Part shown: one piece after another, positions 38,783-47,798 of the stretch
Numbering within the stretch: position 1 is the first letter of the stretch
How the letters are laid out: each line of letters begins with the position of its first letter
Assembly (NCBI RefSeq): GCF_013343235.1
Contig: NZ_CP040094.1
Location: 6,815,001 to 6,879,000, forward strand
Source: Nostoc sp. TCL240-02
Lineage (GTDB): Bacteria; Cyanobacteriota; Cyanobacteriia; Cyanobacteriales; Nostocaceae
Direction of reading: 5' to 3'
Length of the DNA: 64,000 nucleotides
Made by a program: the position numbers and the translations under genes
Notes under the pieces: model-generated
What the model was told of the DNA's origin: nothing
The model's database searches: none
Seen by the model: only the letters and a program-made list of their open reading frames with translations

Positions 38783-41700
38783 TATTTGACTGTTGTATAG
38801 GGATCTCAATCACGAACTGAGTTCCCTCTCCTGGTGTAGAATCACAGGTTAAAGTACCCTTGTGTTTGTCCACAATAATCTGATAGCTAATCGACAACCC
38901 TAAACCCGTACCACTTCCTACTGGCTTGGTAGTAAAAAATGGGTCAAATATTTTCTGCTGTACCGCTTTTGTCATACCAGAACCGTTGTCGGTAATCCGA
39001 ATTATCGCCGTATTAGAATCTGTTAGTTCAGTAAAGATGTGAATTTGTCTTACTATATCAGAAGCCACTGATGCGTCTATGTTCTTTGTTATTTGTTCTT
39101 TACCATTTATCAATGATTGATGACCAATAATAAATGACTCTTCTAAAGCATCAACTGCATTACTAAGAATATTCATAAATACCTGATTGAGTTGACCAGG
39201 ATAACAAATAACTTCTGGTAGTTTTCCGTATTCTTTGAGGACTTCAATTTCAGAAAAATTGCTATTTTCTTTAAGTCGGTGTTGCAAAATCATTAAGCTG
39301 TTGTCTATTCCCTCATGAACATCTACAGGCTTCATCTCAGATTCATCTAGACGAGAAAAGTTACGTAAGCCCAAAACAATATTTCGGATACGCGAACTCC
39401 CGACTTTCATTGAATCTAGAATTTTTGGCAAGTCTTCTGCTAGAAAATCTATATCAATCTCCTCATGTTTCTCCTCAACTAAAGGCGAAGGATGGGGATA
39501 TTCTTGCTGATAAATAACTAGCAGATCAAGCAAGTCTTGAACATACTCACCCGCATGATTAATATTGCCATGAATAAAGTTAATAGGGTTATTTATTTCA
39601 TGAGCGATGCCCGCAACCATTTGTCCTAAAGAAGACATTTTTTCACTTTGAATCAATTGAATCTGGGTACGCTGTAATTCCTGTAGAGTCTCTTGTAAAC
39701 AGTTATTTTTGTCGTTAAGTTCCTGCGTTCTTTCGTGGACTTTTTCTTCTAAAGTATGGTTGTATTCTTCCAAGCTTTCTTTAGCTTTAGCCAAATTTTT
39801 ATAGAGAATAGCATTCTCTAGGGATATTGCTGCTTGAGTGGTGAGGAGTTTAAGTACTTCTACACGATCGTGGGTAAAGGCTCCTGTTGTCAGATGATTT
39901 TCTAGATAAAGAATCCCAATCAATTTACCTTGATTTAGAAGAGGTATAGACAACAAACTCTTAGGCTCTTCGCTAATAATGTAGTTGTCACTTGCTAGAA
40001 AAGAAACAGCCCTTGCATCGTCAATAACCAAGATTTCTCTAGAGCGTTTAACGTAGTTAATCAAACTAATGGGAATATCGTAGCTTGACTCAAGCAAAGT
40101 TGATGGAAACTCAGTGTAGGTTTGCTCAAAGTTGGAACTTGAACAAACCGCCGTAATAGTTAATGCTAAGTTATCACCTTCGCTCAAAATTAAAGCGCAT
40201 TTAGAAGCTCCTGCATTCTCCATAACAACTTCCATCAAGGTAGAAAGTAGTCGCTCAAGCTCGATTTCCCCAGAGAGTGCTTGAGATGCTTTAATGAATG
40301 CGGTTAAATCCAGAGAGTCAGAAATACTTGTCTTCGAGCCAATAACAGTTTGATGATTACTCAGAGTAGATAGAGATGATATAGATGTGTTATTGAAAGA
40401 AGTGTTTTCCTCGCTAGACTTGATACTTACTTTTTCTTGCTGGAATATAGGAGCAAGTAATTGAGGATAGCGTTTTGCCAAATCATCAACTTTCGCTAAC
40501 GCTCCCCAGCGAACGTAGCTATAATAAGCATCTGTTAGATAGGTTTGGGCTATCTTATGTTTACCCCATTCTAAATAGAATTTGGCGGTAAGTTCTTGAG
40601 CGAGGGCTTCTTCATTAATATACTCATGTTCTTTGGCAAGGAAAATAGCGCGATCGTAGAATTCCATTGCTTCAAGATATTGACCACCAATCCGATAGCA
40701 TTCAGCCTCTACAAGATAATATTTGTGTAAATAATTCATTGGAGCATGATGCGCCCAATGCTTCATTTTTTCTTGATTAGCTTGAACCTGATCGAGAATA
40801 CATTTTTGCTCAGAGCTGGATACTTCAGAATACACAGCCAGACCTGCTAAGGAATCATAAAAATGGAAAACTGGAACAACTAAATGTCCTATTGCAGTAT
40901 CTAAATAATTTTTTGCTAGTTTGGCATTTTCAACTGCCTGATGGAATCTATGAAATCTATAACAAAGATGAAGTTTATTGACGTACAGATATAGAAGTCC
41001 AAGTCTATCTTTCGTTTCCAAATGAATCGACAGCATTTCCTCTTCATTATAAAGTTCACCAATTAAACTAGATGAATTTTTTGCACGCCCTATTAAGTTC
41101 AATATACTCTGCCTATAAATAGTGATCCATTGCAATACTGTTTCTTGCTTGATTTGTCTAATGGCATTATTATAATTTGCCATTTCTTGTTCTAGACCTG
41201 ACAGTTCTCTACCGATAAAAAATGAACAGTAAGAATAAGATGCTAGAGCATAAGCTGCATACTCTAAATCTCCTACTTCTTTGCTGATAAAATAAGCTTC
41301 TAATAAAGGTTTTAATATTTCCTTGGCGTGTTCCTTACAAGGTTGAATAAGTGGAAGAAAAGCTCCAAGAACTTTTGCACTAATTTCTTTCGTTTGTAAT
41401 CTAGATAAAAGATTTACAGCTAGTTTACCAAATTGATAACCGGACTGAATATCTCCCACTAGCCCGCACAGTATTACTCCATAATTAACATAGGAAAAGG
41501 CAGACAATGGTGCATTGCCATATTGTAGAGATAATTTTATCTGTTCAACAAGAATAAGTGGGAATAGTTCAGGAACAGCTTGATAGGTCAAAGCATGAGT
41601 ACTTGATAGAATACTCATAACTGCCAGTATTTTAGCTTCTGTCATTTCTGGTAGATCAATTAAATCTTCAATATGCCTCCCAGCTAGATTTAATGCTATT

Positions 41701-44456
41701 TCTGCCATTACTAGCTGAACATCAGATTGGCTTGGATGTTCAGGAAACTCTACTCCTAAAAGCTTCAAAAAGGCTATTGCAGTATTAATTCCTTTGAGTG
41801 CTTGGTTCTGCGCTCCATAGGCTTTAATTTTGACTTCATAAACTTTTACTTTCTCCAGCAGTGTTTTCGCTTGTGCCAATACTACTTCTACTAATTGCTC
41901 CATTTGCCTAAAGTCGCCAGCTAGATACGCTGCCTCTGCTGCTGTCTCATACAAAGCTAGGATGAGCTTATATTTGGTCTCCCAGCTATCATCGTCCATC
42001 AGTTGGATGCCTGTAGTTAAATACTTCACAGCAGATGGATAAGCTGTTGATGCTAAAGCTTTTCTTCCAGCAATTAGATTCATCTGGGCTAGTTCATCTC
42101 GTTTAGTTTGAGGAGAGATGAATTCTACTGCGATATTAAACTGATTGACAAGTTCAAAAATCTTTTCTTCCTGTTCTGCAACAGGAATATTGTTCAATAA
42201 AAGTAGCCCAATTTTTAAGTGAATTGGCTTTTTTTGTTCTTCAGGAATCAAAGAATAAGCGGCTTGCTGTACTCGATCATGTACGAATTTATATTTAGGT
42301 AGCTGTAAATTAGAACTGGAAAATTCTATAGATTCTATTCCATGAACAATGAATTCTGGATTAGTATTTTCTTTCGCAAAGATGTTGTAATTTTCAGTCT
42401 GCGGTAAAATTAGTCCCTCAAGTAAGGCTTGCCACAAATCTGATGCTGTATCTACTACAGATTTTTCGTTGACGATTGCTAGACTCTTTAGGTCAAATTG
42501 ATTACCAATACAGGCTGCTAGTTTCAGAACCTTTTGGGTATATATTGGCAATTTCTCTATTTGTAGGGCAATAAATTCTACTACATCATCTGTGAGAGCT
42601 AACTCTTTAACTTTGGAAATATCATACTGCCAATGGCCAACATCAAAGTTTAATATAATTAGCCCATCATTGTGTAAAGACTTGAGGAATTGCACGGAAA
42701 AAAATGGGTTACCTTTGGTTTTGGCAAACACCATCTGAGTGAGAGGAATCGCAACTACTTCAGGACAATTCAGAGTATCAGCAATGAGATGATTTAAATC
42801 ACCTTGATTTAAAGGTGCTAAAGTGATTGTATTAATAGCTGCTCCGGATTTTTCAATTTCCTGTAGTGTCAAATAAAGCGGATCTACTTTGAAAACTTCA
42901 TTGTCTCGATAAGAACCAATTAACAATAAACCTCCCTGATTGTTATGAGTGTGTTCTGTATTCTTTGCCAAAAAAGATGGCGTATTTTCACACATTAATA
43001 ACTGAATTATTTTTAAAGAGGCTGTATCTGCCCATTGCAAGTCATCAAGAAACATAACTAGAGGATGTTCTTTAGTTGTGAAGATTTGAATGAATTTTTG
43101 AAACAATAAATTGAACCGATTTTGAGCAGCACTGCCAGAGAGTTCTGTAACCGGAGCTTGCTTACCAACAATTTGTTCAAGTTCAGGGATTACATCGATA
43201 ATTACCTGAGTCTGTGTACCCAATTCCCGCAGAATTTTGGTTTTCCATTGTTGAATTTGGGCATCAGTTTCTGAAAGTAGTTGCCCGATTAAATCTCTAA
43301 AAGCTTGCACCAATCCTGATAAGGGAATGTCACGTTGAAACTGGTTAAATTTTCCTTTGATGAAGTAACTACGCTGTCGCACAATCGGTTTGTGGACTTC
43401 ATTGACCACAGCAGTTTTGCCAATGCCAGAGAAACCCGCGACTAATATCATTTCTGTTACCCCTTCTGTTACACGCTTAAAAGCAGCAAGTAAGGTTTCA
43501 ACTTCACCTTGGCGACCATAGAGTTTTTCAGGGATTACGAAACGGTCTGAGATGTCCCTCATACCTACTTCAAAGGGTGCAATATTTCCTGTTTCTTGCC
43601 ACTGCTTTTGGCACACCTCCAAGTCATGCTTTAACCCCAAAGCACTCTGATAGCGGTCTTCGGCATTTTTCGCCATTAGTTTACCGATCATTTCAGACAA
43701 AATTGTCGGAATTTTAGAATTAATTCGGCTGGCTTTTAGCGGTTGTTTAGCGATATGAGAGTACACTAACTCCATCGGATCTTTAGTAGTGAAGGGTAAC
43801 TGTCCAGTGAGGAGTTGAAAGAAGGTAATACCAAGGGAATAAAAATCAGTCCGGTAGTCAATACCCCGGTTCATCCTTCCAGTTTGTTCTGGAGAAATGT
43901 AAGCCAGAGTCCCTTCTAAGATGTTGGGATTCGTGAGAAATTGAATTTCTCTTGGTAGGAGGGTGGCAATGCTAAAGTCGATGATTTTTACTTCATCTGT
44001 GGTAGGGTTTATTAGGATGTTGGCAGGCTTGATATCTTTGTGAATAATGCGATCGCGATGCAGTCCTTCAAGGGTAGAAGCAATTTTAATCGCAATGTTG
44101 AAAAACTCATTGAGAGAAAGATAGTTTTCCTTCTTTTCCTTGTTCTCTATTCGCCAGTCTTGCAGGGAAATGCCGCCAAAATCTTCCATCACTAAGATGT
44201 AGCTGTTACGGTAGCTTTCTAGGCTATAGGTTTTGAGTATGCCAGAAATATCGAGGTTTTTGGTGATGATATACTGATTGCGGAACTGGGCGATTTCCGC
44301 GAACGTAGGATACTCATTCCGCATTAATTTGAGAACAACTGGTTTTTGGTCTTGTTCTCTAATGCCCCGATAAACTAGAGTTTTACTACCTGAGTATATT
44401 TGCTCGGTGATGTGATAGCCAGGAAACGCATATAATGTATCTAATACTACTAACAT
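38763..44456 (-). CDS. Giant Ser/Thr kinase-AAA-GAF-histidine kinase (HstK-like)
   Basis: A 1,897-residue cytosolic signalling protein. Order: Ser/Thr kinase (about 14-275; VVLK lysine, HKDIKPANIL catalytic loop, IIDFS metal motif), AAA-type ATPase (about 310-600; Walker A GFSGIGKTA, Walker B LVMFLDDLQWAD), a long helical TPR-like region (about 700-1330), GAF domain (about 1380-1535), coiled coil, and a transmitter with [41 protein letters not shown] and GSGTGLGLS. The final residues REHLTF come from the inserted IS; the original end was probably QQSNI. Convergent with the terpene synthase-P450 pair. Confidence 0.93.
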   Translation of the reverse strand: MLVVLDTLYAFPGYHITEQIYSGSKTLVYRGIREQDQKPVVLKLMRNEYPTFAEIAQFRNQYIITKNLDISGILKTYSLESYRNSYILVMEDFGGISLQDWRIENKEKKENYLSLNEFFNIAIKIASTLEGLHRDRIIHKDIKPANILINPTTDEVKIIDFSIATLLPREIQFLTNPNILEGTLAYISPEQTGRMNRGIDYRTDFYSLGITFFQLLTGQLPFTTKDPMELVYSHIAKQPLKASRINSKIPTILSEMIGKLMAKNAEDRYQSALGLKHDLEVCQKQWQETGNIAPFEVGMRDISDRFVIPEKLYGRQGEVETLLAAFKRVTEGVTEMILVAGFSGIGKTAVVNEVHKPIVRQRSYFIKGKFNQFQRDIPLSGLVQAFRDLIGQLLSETDAQIQQWKTKILRELGTQTQVIIDVIPELEQIVGKQAPVTELSGSAAQNRFNLLFQKFIQIFTTKEHPLVMFLDDLQWADTASLKIIQLLMCENTPSFLAKNTEHTHNNQGGLLLIGSYRDNEVFKVDPLYLTLQEIEKSGAAINTITLAPLNQGDLNHLIADTLNCPEVVAIPLTQMVFAKTKGNPFFSVQFLKSLHNDGLIILNFDVGHWQYDISKVKELALTDDVVEFIALQIEKLPIYTQKVLKLAACIGNQFDLKSLAIVNEKSVVDTASDLWQALLEGLILPQTENYNIFAKENTNPEFIVHGIESIEFSSSNLQLPKYKFVHDRVQQAAYSLIPEEQKKPIHLKIGLLLLNNIPVAEQEEKIFELVNQFNIAVEFISPQTKRDELAQMNLIAGRKALASTAYPSAVKYLTTGIQLMDDDSWETKYKLILALYETAAEAAYLAGDFRQMEQLVEVVLAQAKTLLEKVKVYEVKIKAYGAQNQALKGINTAIAFLKLLGVEFPEHPSQSDVQLVMAEIALNLAGRHIEDLIDLPEMTEAKILAVMSILSSTHALTYQAVPELFPLILVEQIKLSLQYGNAPLSAFSYVNYGVILCGLVGDIQSGYQFGKLAVNLLSRLQTKEISAKVLGAFLPLIQPCKEHAKEILKPLLEAYFISKEVGDLEYAAYALASYSYCSFFIGRELSGLEQEMANYNNAIRQIKQETVLQWITIYRQSILNLIGRAKNSSSLIGELYNEEEMLSIHLETKDRLGLLYLYVNKLHLCYRFHRFHQAVENAKLAKNYLDTAIGHLVVPVFHFYDSLAGLAVYSEVSSSEQKCILDQVQANQEKMKHWAHHAPMNYLHKYYLVEAECYRIGGQYLEAMEFYDRAIFLAKEHEYINEEALAQELTAKFYLEWGKHKIAQTYLTDAYYSYVRWGALAKVDDLAKRYPQLLAPIFQQEKVSIKSSEENTSFNNTSISSLSTLSNHQTVIGSKTSISDSLDLTAFIKASQALSGEIELERLLSTLMEVVMENAGASKCALILSEGDNLALTITAVCSSSNFEQTYTEFPSTLLESSYDIPISLINYVKRSREILVIDDARAVSFLASDNYIISEEPKSLLSIPLLNQGKLIGILYLENHLTTGAFTHDRVEVLKLLTTQAAISLENAILYKNLAKAKESLEEYNHTLEEKVHERTQELNDKNNCLQETLQELQRTQIQLIQSEKMSSLGQMVAGIAHEINNPINFIHGNINHAGEYVQDLLDLLVIYQQEYPHPSPLVEEKHEEIDIDFLAEDLPKILDSMKVGSSRIRNIVLGLRNFSRLDESEMKPVDVHEGIDNSLMILQHRLKENSNFSEIEVLKEYGKLPEVICYPGQLNQVFMNILSNAVDALEESFIIGHQSLINGKEQITKNIDASVASDIVRQIHIFTELTDSNTAIIRITDNGSGMTKAVQQKIFDPFFTTKPVGSGTGLGLSISYQIIVDKHKGTLTCDSTPGEGTQFVIEIPIQQSNREHLTF
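38783..38791. repeat. Target-site duplication, right copy
   Basis: TATTTGACT directly after the right end of the insertion sequence; identical to 37608-37616. It lies inside the kinase coding sequence (codons for Q-S-N). Confidence 0.9.
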
Positions 44457-45262
44457 TGCAGCCTATGCTCATAATTATTGTTTCTATGTCTTAGTATTCC
44501 CGTGCGAAGGCTATCATTATCATGAAATAATAATTTCATTCATTTAATTTGTATTAATAAAAATAATTTTTTCAGAAATATATTCTTTGGAACTATGTAA
44601 TTTTTATTAACCTAATTTGGGTATAAAGGCATAAGTTAGTAAAAATATTTTTACTAACTTTATCTGGCAAATGTTACGTATTGCTGCCTTCTATCTGTAG
44701 GTTATTTGTCAAGTCCTGATACACAGATTGTATATGTGGAAGACAAACCAATAAAAAATATGCCGTTTTTCTTAGGTTAAGAACAAACTGTGACAGGTTT
44801 AGTTGGTCTAGGACTGTTTCATTAGACTAACAACTGATACTATAGGACTCATATTTGATTATTGAAAAAATCAGTATAGCTCAAAGAGCCTTCTTGACTA
44901 TTTCCTGCGTATCTCGCTTGCGCTTCTCTACGAGAGGCTTGTCTGCGACACGCTCCGCGAACGCCAACGCGAACGCGCACTACGCAAATAATTATGGCTA
45001 CGCCACGCTGCGCGAACAGAAATCAAATCGAATTGCTATATTTATTTTTGAAGAGGCACCTATAAAACTTAGACAAAATTAAATATAGAGGCAATTCATG
45101 AATTACCCCTATATGTAGTTTTTCCTGTTTTTGAATTTTGTTGTCAACGATGGTTTGTCAAGATAAGTATTTTTGAATTAACTATTTTTACCCGCTTTTA
45201 ATAGCACACCCAGTATGATGAACGAGGTATTTAGGCTGCGATAATAATAATGAACACAAACG
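44457..45262. other. Repeat-containing intergenic region
   Basis: About 800 bases between the giant kinase and the response regulator. The left part is AT-rich and should hold the kinase promoter. The centre holds a GC-rich dispersed repeat (44905-45020). An open frame at 44855-45082 runs through the repeat and was rejected. Confidence 0.5.
44905..45020. repeat. GC-rich dispersed repeat
   Basis: Contains CTTCTCTACGAGAGGCTTG, CACGCTCCGCGAACG and GGCTACGCCACGCTGCGCG, self-complementary blocks in an otherwise AT-rich region. Related pieces occur at 20180-20220, 47407-47430, 50818-50841 and 52158-52224. Such units are frequent between genes in Nostoc-type genomes. Confidence 0.7.
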
Positions 45263-45949
45263 CTACTTTATTTTTTGTTTAATAAAGGTAACAACTTGAG
45301 TTAGTTGTTTCTTCAAGCCATCGATTTCAGCTTGCATTTTGACAATTTTCTCGTTCAACGCATTAATTTCTGCCTCAGAGACTCCTCCGGCAGTAGGGGT
45401 TGCGTTGCTTGCCGCTGTAAGCATCGCAGTATGGGCAGCAGTAGGAGTTGCTACGGTAGCAGTATTTGCAACGCTAGGGGCTGCTACCGTAGTAGTAGCA
45501 ACACTAGAGGTAGCAACTGTGCTATTTTTAACAGCAACCCCTGCTCCTACTGCGACTAATTCTGGGCGCGGCAGTTTCGCCTTGCTCATAGCTAACTTAA
45601 TTGCGTTAATTAGTTGCTTCTGATCGAAAGGCTTACCAAGAAATTCAAAGTATTCAAAGGGTTCTGTGATTTTCTCAGTTACTTCTTCCTTGCGACCAGA
45701 CATGATCACCAAAGGAATTTTCCTTAATTCCGGATCGGCTTGAACTTTCTGGAAAACCTCCCAGCCACTCATTTTAGGCAACAGAAAATCCAACATAATC
45801 AAGCTGAGTTTTTCCTGAAGAATGAAATTTAGTCCTTCCAAACCGTCTTTTGCTTCTAGTACCTCAAAATTGCCCGGAGGCAACATTTCTCGTACTTTTA
45901 CCCTGACAACTGTAGTGTCATCGATAACTAAAATCTTGTTGCTTGCCAC
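45263..45949 (-). CDS. Response regulator with coiled-coil tail
   Basis: A 228-residue protein. The receiver occupies about residues 1-120 (ILVIDDTTVVRVK acidic pocket, phospho-Asp in LIMLDFLLPKMSG, VIMSGR, and Lys in FLGKPFD). A low-complexity Ala/Thr/Val linker (about 130-188, repeated SVATTTVAAPSVANT-type units) leads to a C-terminal coiled coil (EINALNEKIVKMQAEIDGLK). There is no DNA-binding or enzymatic output domain, so output is probably by protein interaction or oligomerisation. It may receive phosphate from the adjacent giant kinase. Confidence 0.85.
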   Translation of the reverse strand: MASNKILVIDDTTVVRVKVREMLPPGNFEVLEAKDGLEGLNFILQEKLSLIMLDFLLPKMSGWEVFQKVQADPELRKIPLVIMSGRKEEVTEKITEPFEYFEFLGKPFDQKQLINAIKLAMSKAKLPRPELVAVGAGVAVKNSTVATSSVATTTVAAPSVANTATVATPTAAHTAMLTAASNATPTAGGVSEAEINALNEKIVKMQAEIDGLKKQLTQVVTFIKQKIK

Positions 45950-46246
45950 GACTGTTTGCTCTAACAGAAACTTTAAGTGTAAATAGCGGCTTTGCCGATT
46001 GTCCTTGAGAATCCTCCCACTATATACAAAATTTCTAGCAATTGGGGGATAGTATATTTCGGTATAAATGACATTGCTAGAGGTGTTTTGTAAAACTTTT
46101 GCTGGCGCTCTTTTCGATTTATGTCATGGTGATATTTAAGGCTTTAGCTCTGTTTTAAGGCATAAAGCATATAAGGACATGGAGACACGGAGATATTAAG
46201 ACCGTCTTCTACGTCTATTCTTGTCTATCATTTGTCCATTGAAGAA

Positions 46247-46424
46247 AAGGCAAGGGAGCAGGGAGCAGGGGGAATAGAACAGAAAGGGGATTCGACCCCA
46301 ATTGAACGAGAACCACTTAACAGAAGTGGGAGACTCAGACCCATGTTCCGCTTTGCTTCACAGCAGGAGGAAGGGGTCATTTCCCCCTGCTCCCTGCCCT
46401 CTTCCCCCTGCCTCTTCCTTGAAA
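46247..46424. repeat. Element with terminal purine/pyrimidine inverted repeats
   Basis: AGGGAGCAGGGAGCAGGGGG near the left end faces CCCCCTGCTCCCTGCCC near the right end, enclosing about 110 bases with GACTCAGACCCATGTTCCGC. No supported ORF; two overlapping frames here were rejected. It looks like a small non-autonomous repeat lying just upstream of lipA. Confidence 0.55.
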
Positions 46425-46455
46425 GACCACCACTTTATATCCGTATCTTGCTTGG

Positions 46456-47382
46456 ATGTCTATGATTTCGTCACAACAAGCCGAACTAAAGTCTGAAATT
46501 GCGGCAATGCCTAGCTGGTTACGTCGCCCTATCGGTAAAGCCAGTGAAATCTCTACCGTACAACGCATTATTAAGCAGCGCCAAATTCACACAATTTGCG
46601 AAGAAGGCCGCTGTCCCAACCGGGGAGAGTGCTATGCCCAAAAAACTGCAACTTTCTTGCTAATGGGGCCTACCTGTACACGCTCTTGTGCTTTTTGCCA
46701 AGTAGATAAAGGTCATGCACCGATGCCTCTTGATTTAGAGGAACCTCAAAAGGTTGCACAGGCAGTACAGCTTTTGGGATTGCGTTATGTGGTGCTGACT
46801 TCTGTTGCCCGTGATGATTTGCCCGATCAGGGCGCAGCTCACTTTGTGGAGACGATCGCTACTATCCGTCAGTTAAACCCAGAGACTCAAATTGAAGTGC
46901 TGACCCCAGATTTTTGGGGTGGTGCAGGTATAGGAAAATCAGGTCAACACCAACGGATAGCAATGATTGTAGAAGCCAAACCAGCTTGTTTCAATCACAA
47001 TATCGAGACAGTGCGGCGGTTAACTGGGCCAGTGCGCCGGGGAGCCAAATACGATCGCTCACTTTTGGTACTTGCTATGGTTAAAGAAATAGATTCGACA
47101 ATTCCTACCAAATCAGGTTTGATGCTGGGACACGGAGAAACACTTGATGAAGTCGTCGAAGCAATGGCTGATTTAAGAGCTGTAGGGTGCGATCGCTTGA
47201 CTATTGGGCAGTATATGCGTCCTTCCTTAGAACATCTCCCAGTCCAAAAATATTGGACTCCAGAAGAATTCGCTCAACTCGGCAGATTAGCATGGAAAAT
47301 GGGATTCAACCATGTCCGTTCTGGGCCTCTGGTTCGCAGTTCCTATCATGCTGGAGAAGAGGGAGTGGGGGATGAGGAGTAG
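46456..47382 (+). CDS. lipA: Lipoyl synthase
   Basis: Radical-SAM enzyme that inserts two sulfur atoms into protein-bound octanoyl groups of lipoyl domains. The 308-residue protein carries both cluster motifs: the auxiliary-cluster [12 protein letters not shown] and the radical-[11 protein letters not shown]. Downstream are [15 protein letters not shown] and [14 protein letters not shown], typical of LipA. Products serve the pyruvate dehydrogenase and glycine cleavage complexes. Its stop lies in purine-rich repeat sequence. Confidence 0.96.
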   Translation: MSMISSQQAELKSEIAAMPSWLRRPIGKASEISTVQRIIKQRQIHTICEEGRCPNRGECYAQKTATFLLMGPTCTRSCAFCQVDKGHAPMPLDLEEPQKVAQAVQLLGLRYVVLTSVARDDLPDQGAAHFVETIATIRQLNPETQIEVLTPDFWGGAGIGKSGQHQRIAMIVEAKPACFNHNIETVRRLTGPVRRGAKYDRSLLVLAMVKEIDSTIPTKSGLMLGHGETLDEVVEAMADLRAVGCDRLTIGQYMRPSLEHLPVQKYWTPEEFAQLGRLAWKMGFNHVRSGPLVRSSYHAGEEGVGDEE

Positions 47383-47530
47383 GGAGCAGGGGACAGGGGG
47401 CAGGTGGTCACTGAGCGTAGCCGAAGTGGAGCAGGGGGCAGGGAGCAGGGAGCAGGAGGCAGAGGTAAATAACTAATTCCCAATTCCCAATTTCCAGTTC
47501 CCAATTTCCAATTTCCAATTCCCAATGCCC
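47383..47530. repeat. Purine-rich and TTCCCAA-type tandem repeats
   Basis: GGGAGCAGGGGACAGGGGGC repeats, a GC-rich repeat fragment (TCACTGAGCGTAGCCGAAGTG, about 47407-47430) and then CAATTCCCAATTTCCA heptamer-type repeats. No gene. Confidence 0.6.
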
Positions 47531-47627
47531 AATTTCCAAATTCACACAAATATTCTTAAAGAATTTGGGTATTTGGTACGCCAGTTTGGTATTTCTTAGA
47601 AAGTCATGACATTAGGAGAATCGGATT

Positions 47628-47777
47628 ATGACCGCTAAAACAACGAAGAATCCTGCAAATTCCCCAGTTGCCGACAGTGGAGCTAAACCTCCCTACCCCT
47701 ATCGCACAGGCTGGGCAATCTTCTTATTAGCTATCAATTTCCTGGTAGCAGCCTGGTATTTCCACATTATTGAATAG
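47628..47777 (+). CDS. psaX: Photosystem I subunit PsaX
   Basis: A 49-residue protein too short for usual ORF cut-offs. AGGAG at 47614-47618 sits nine bases before the ATG. The N-terminal ~20 residues are hydrophilic; one membrane helix follows in KPPYPYRTGWAIFLLAINF and LVAAWYFHIIE. The pattern R-T-x-W-A-x-x-L-L-A-I-N-F-L-V-A-A-x-Y-F matches PsaX of thermophilic cyanobacterial photosystem I, a peripheral subunit that binds one chlorophyll. It is 8 kb from psaAB. Confidence 0.92.
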   Translation: MTAKTTKNPANSPVADSGAKPPYPYRTGWAIFLLAINFLVAAWYFHIIE

Positions 47778-47798
47778 TTAGAAGTGGAATGGTGCTGC

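Noticed and set aside
38763..44456. DFS instead of DFG in the Ser/Thr kinase as evidence of a dead kinase
   Set aside because: VAIK-type lysine, HKDIKPAN loop and the metal-binding Asp are kept, and I recall DFS as common in this HstK-like group; not counted as inactivation.
44855..45082. 75-codon frame upstream of the response regulator
   Set aside because: It translates the GC-rich dispersed repeat (RLRFSTRGLSATRSANANA), not a gene.
45305..45623. Plus-strand frames antisense to the response regulator
   Set aside because: They mirror the low-complexity Ala/Thr linker of the real gene on the other strand.
46232..46496. Two overlapping short frames before lipA
   Set aside because: Both translate the purine-rich repeat element; lipA has its own clear start at 46456.
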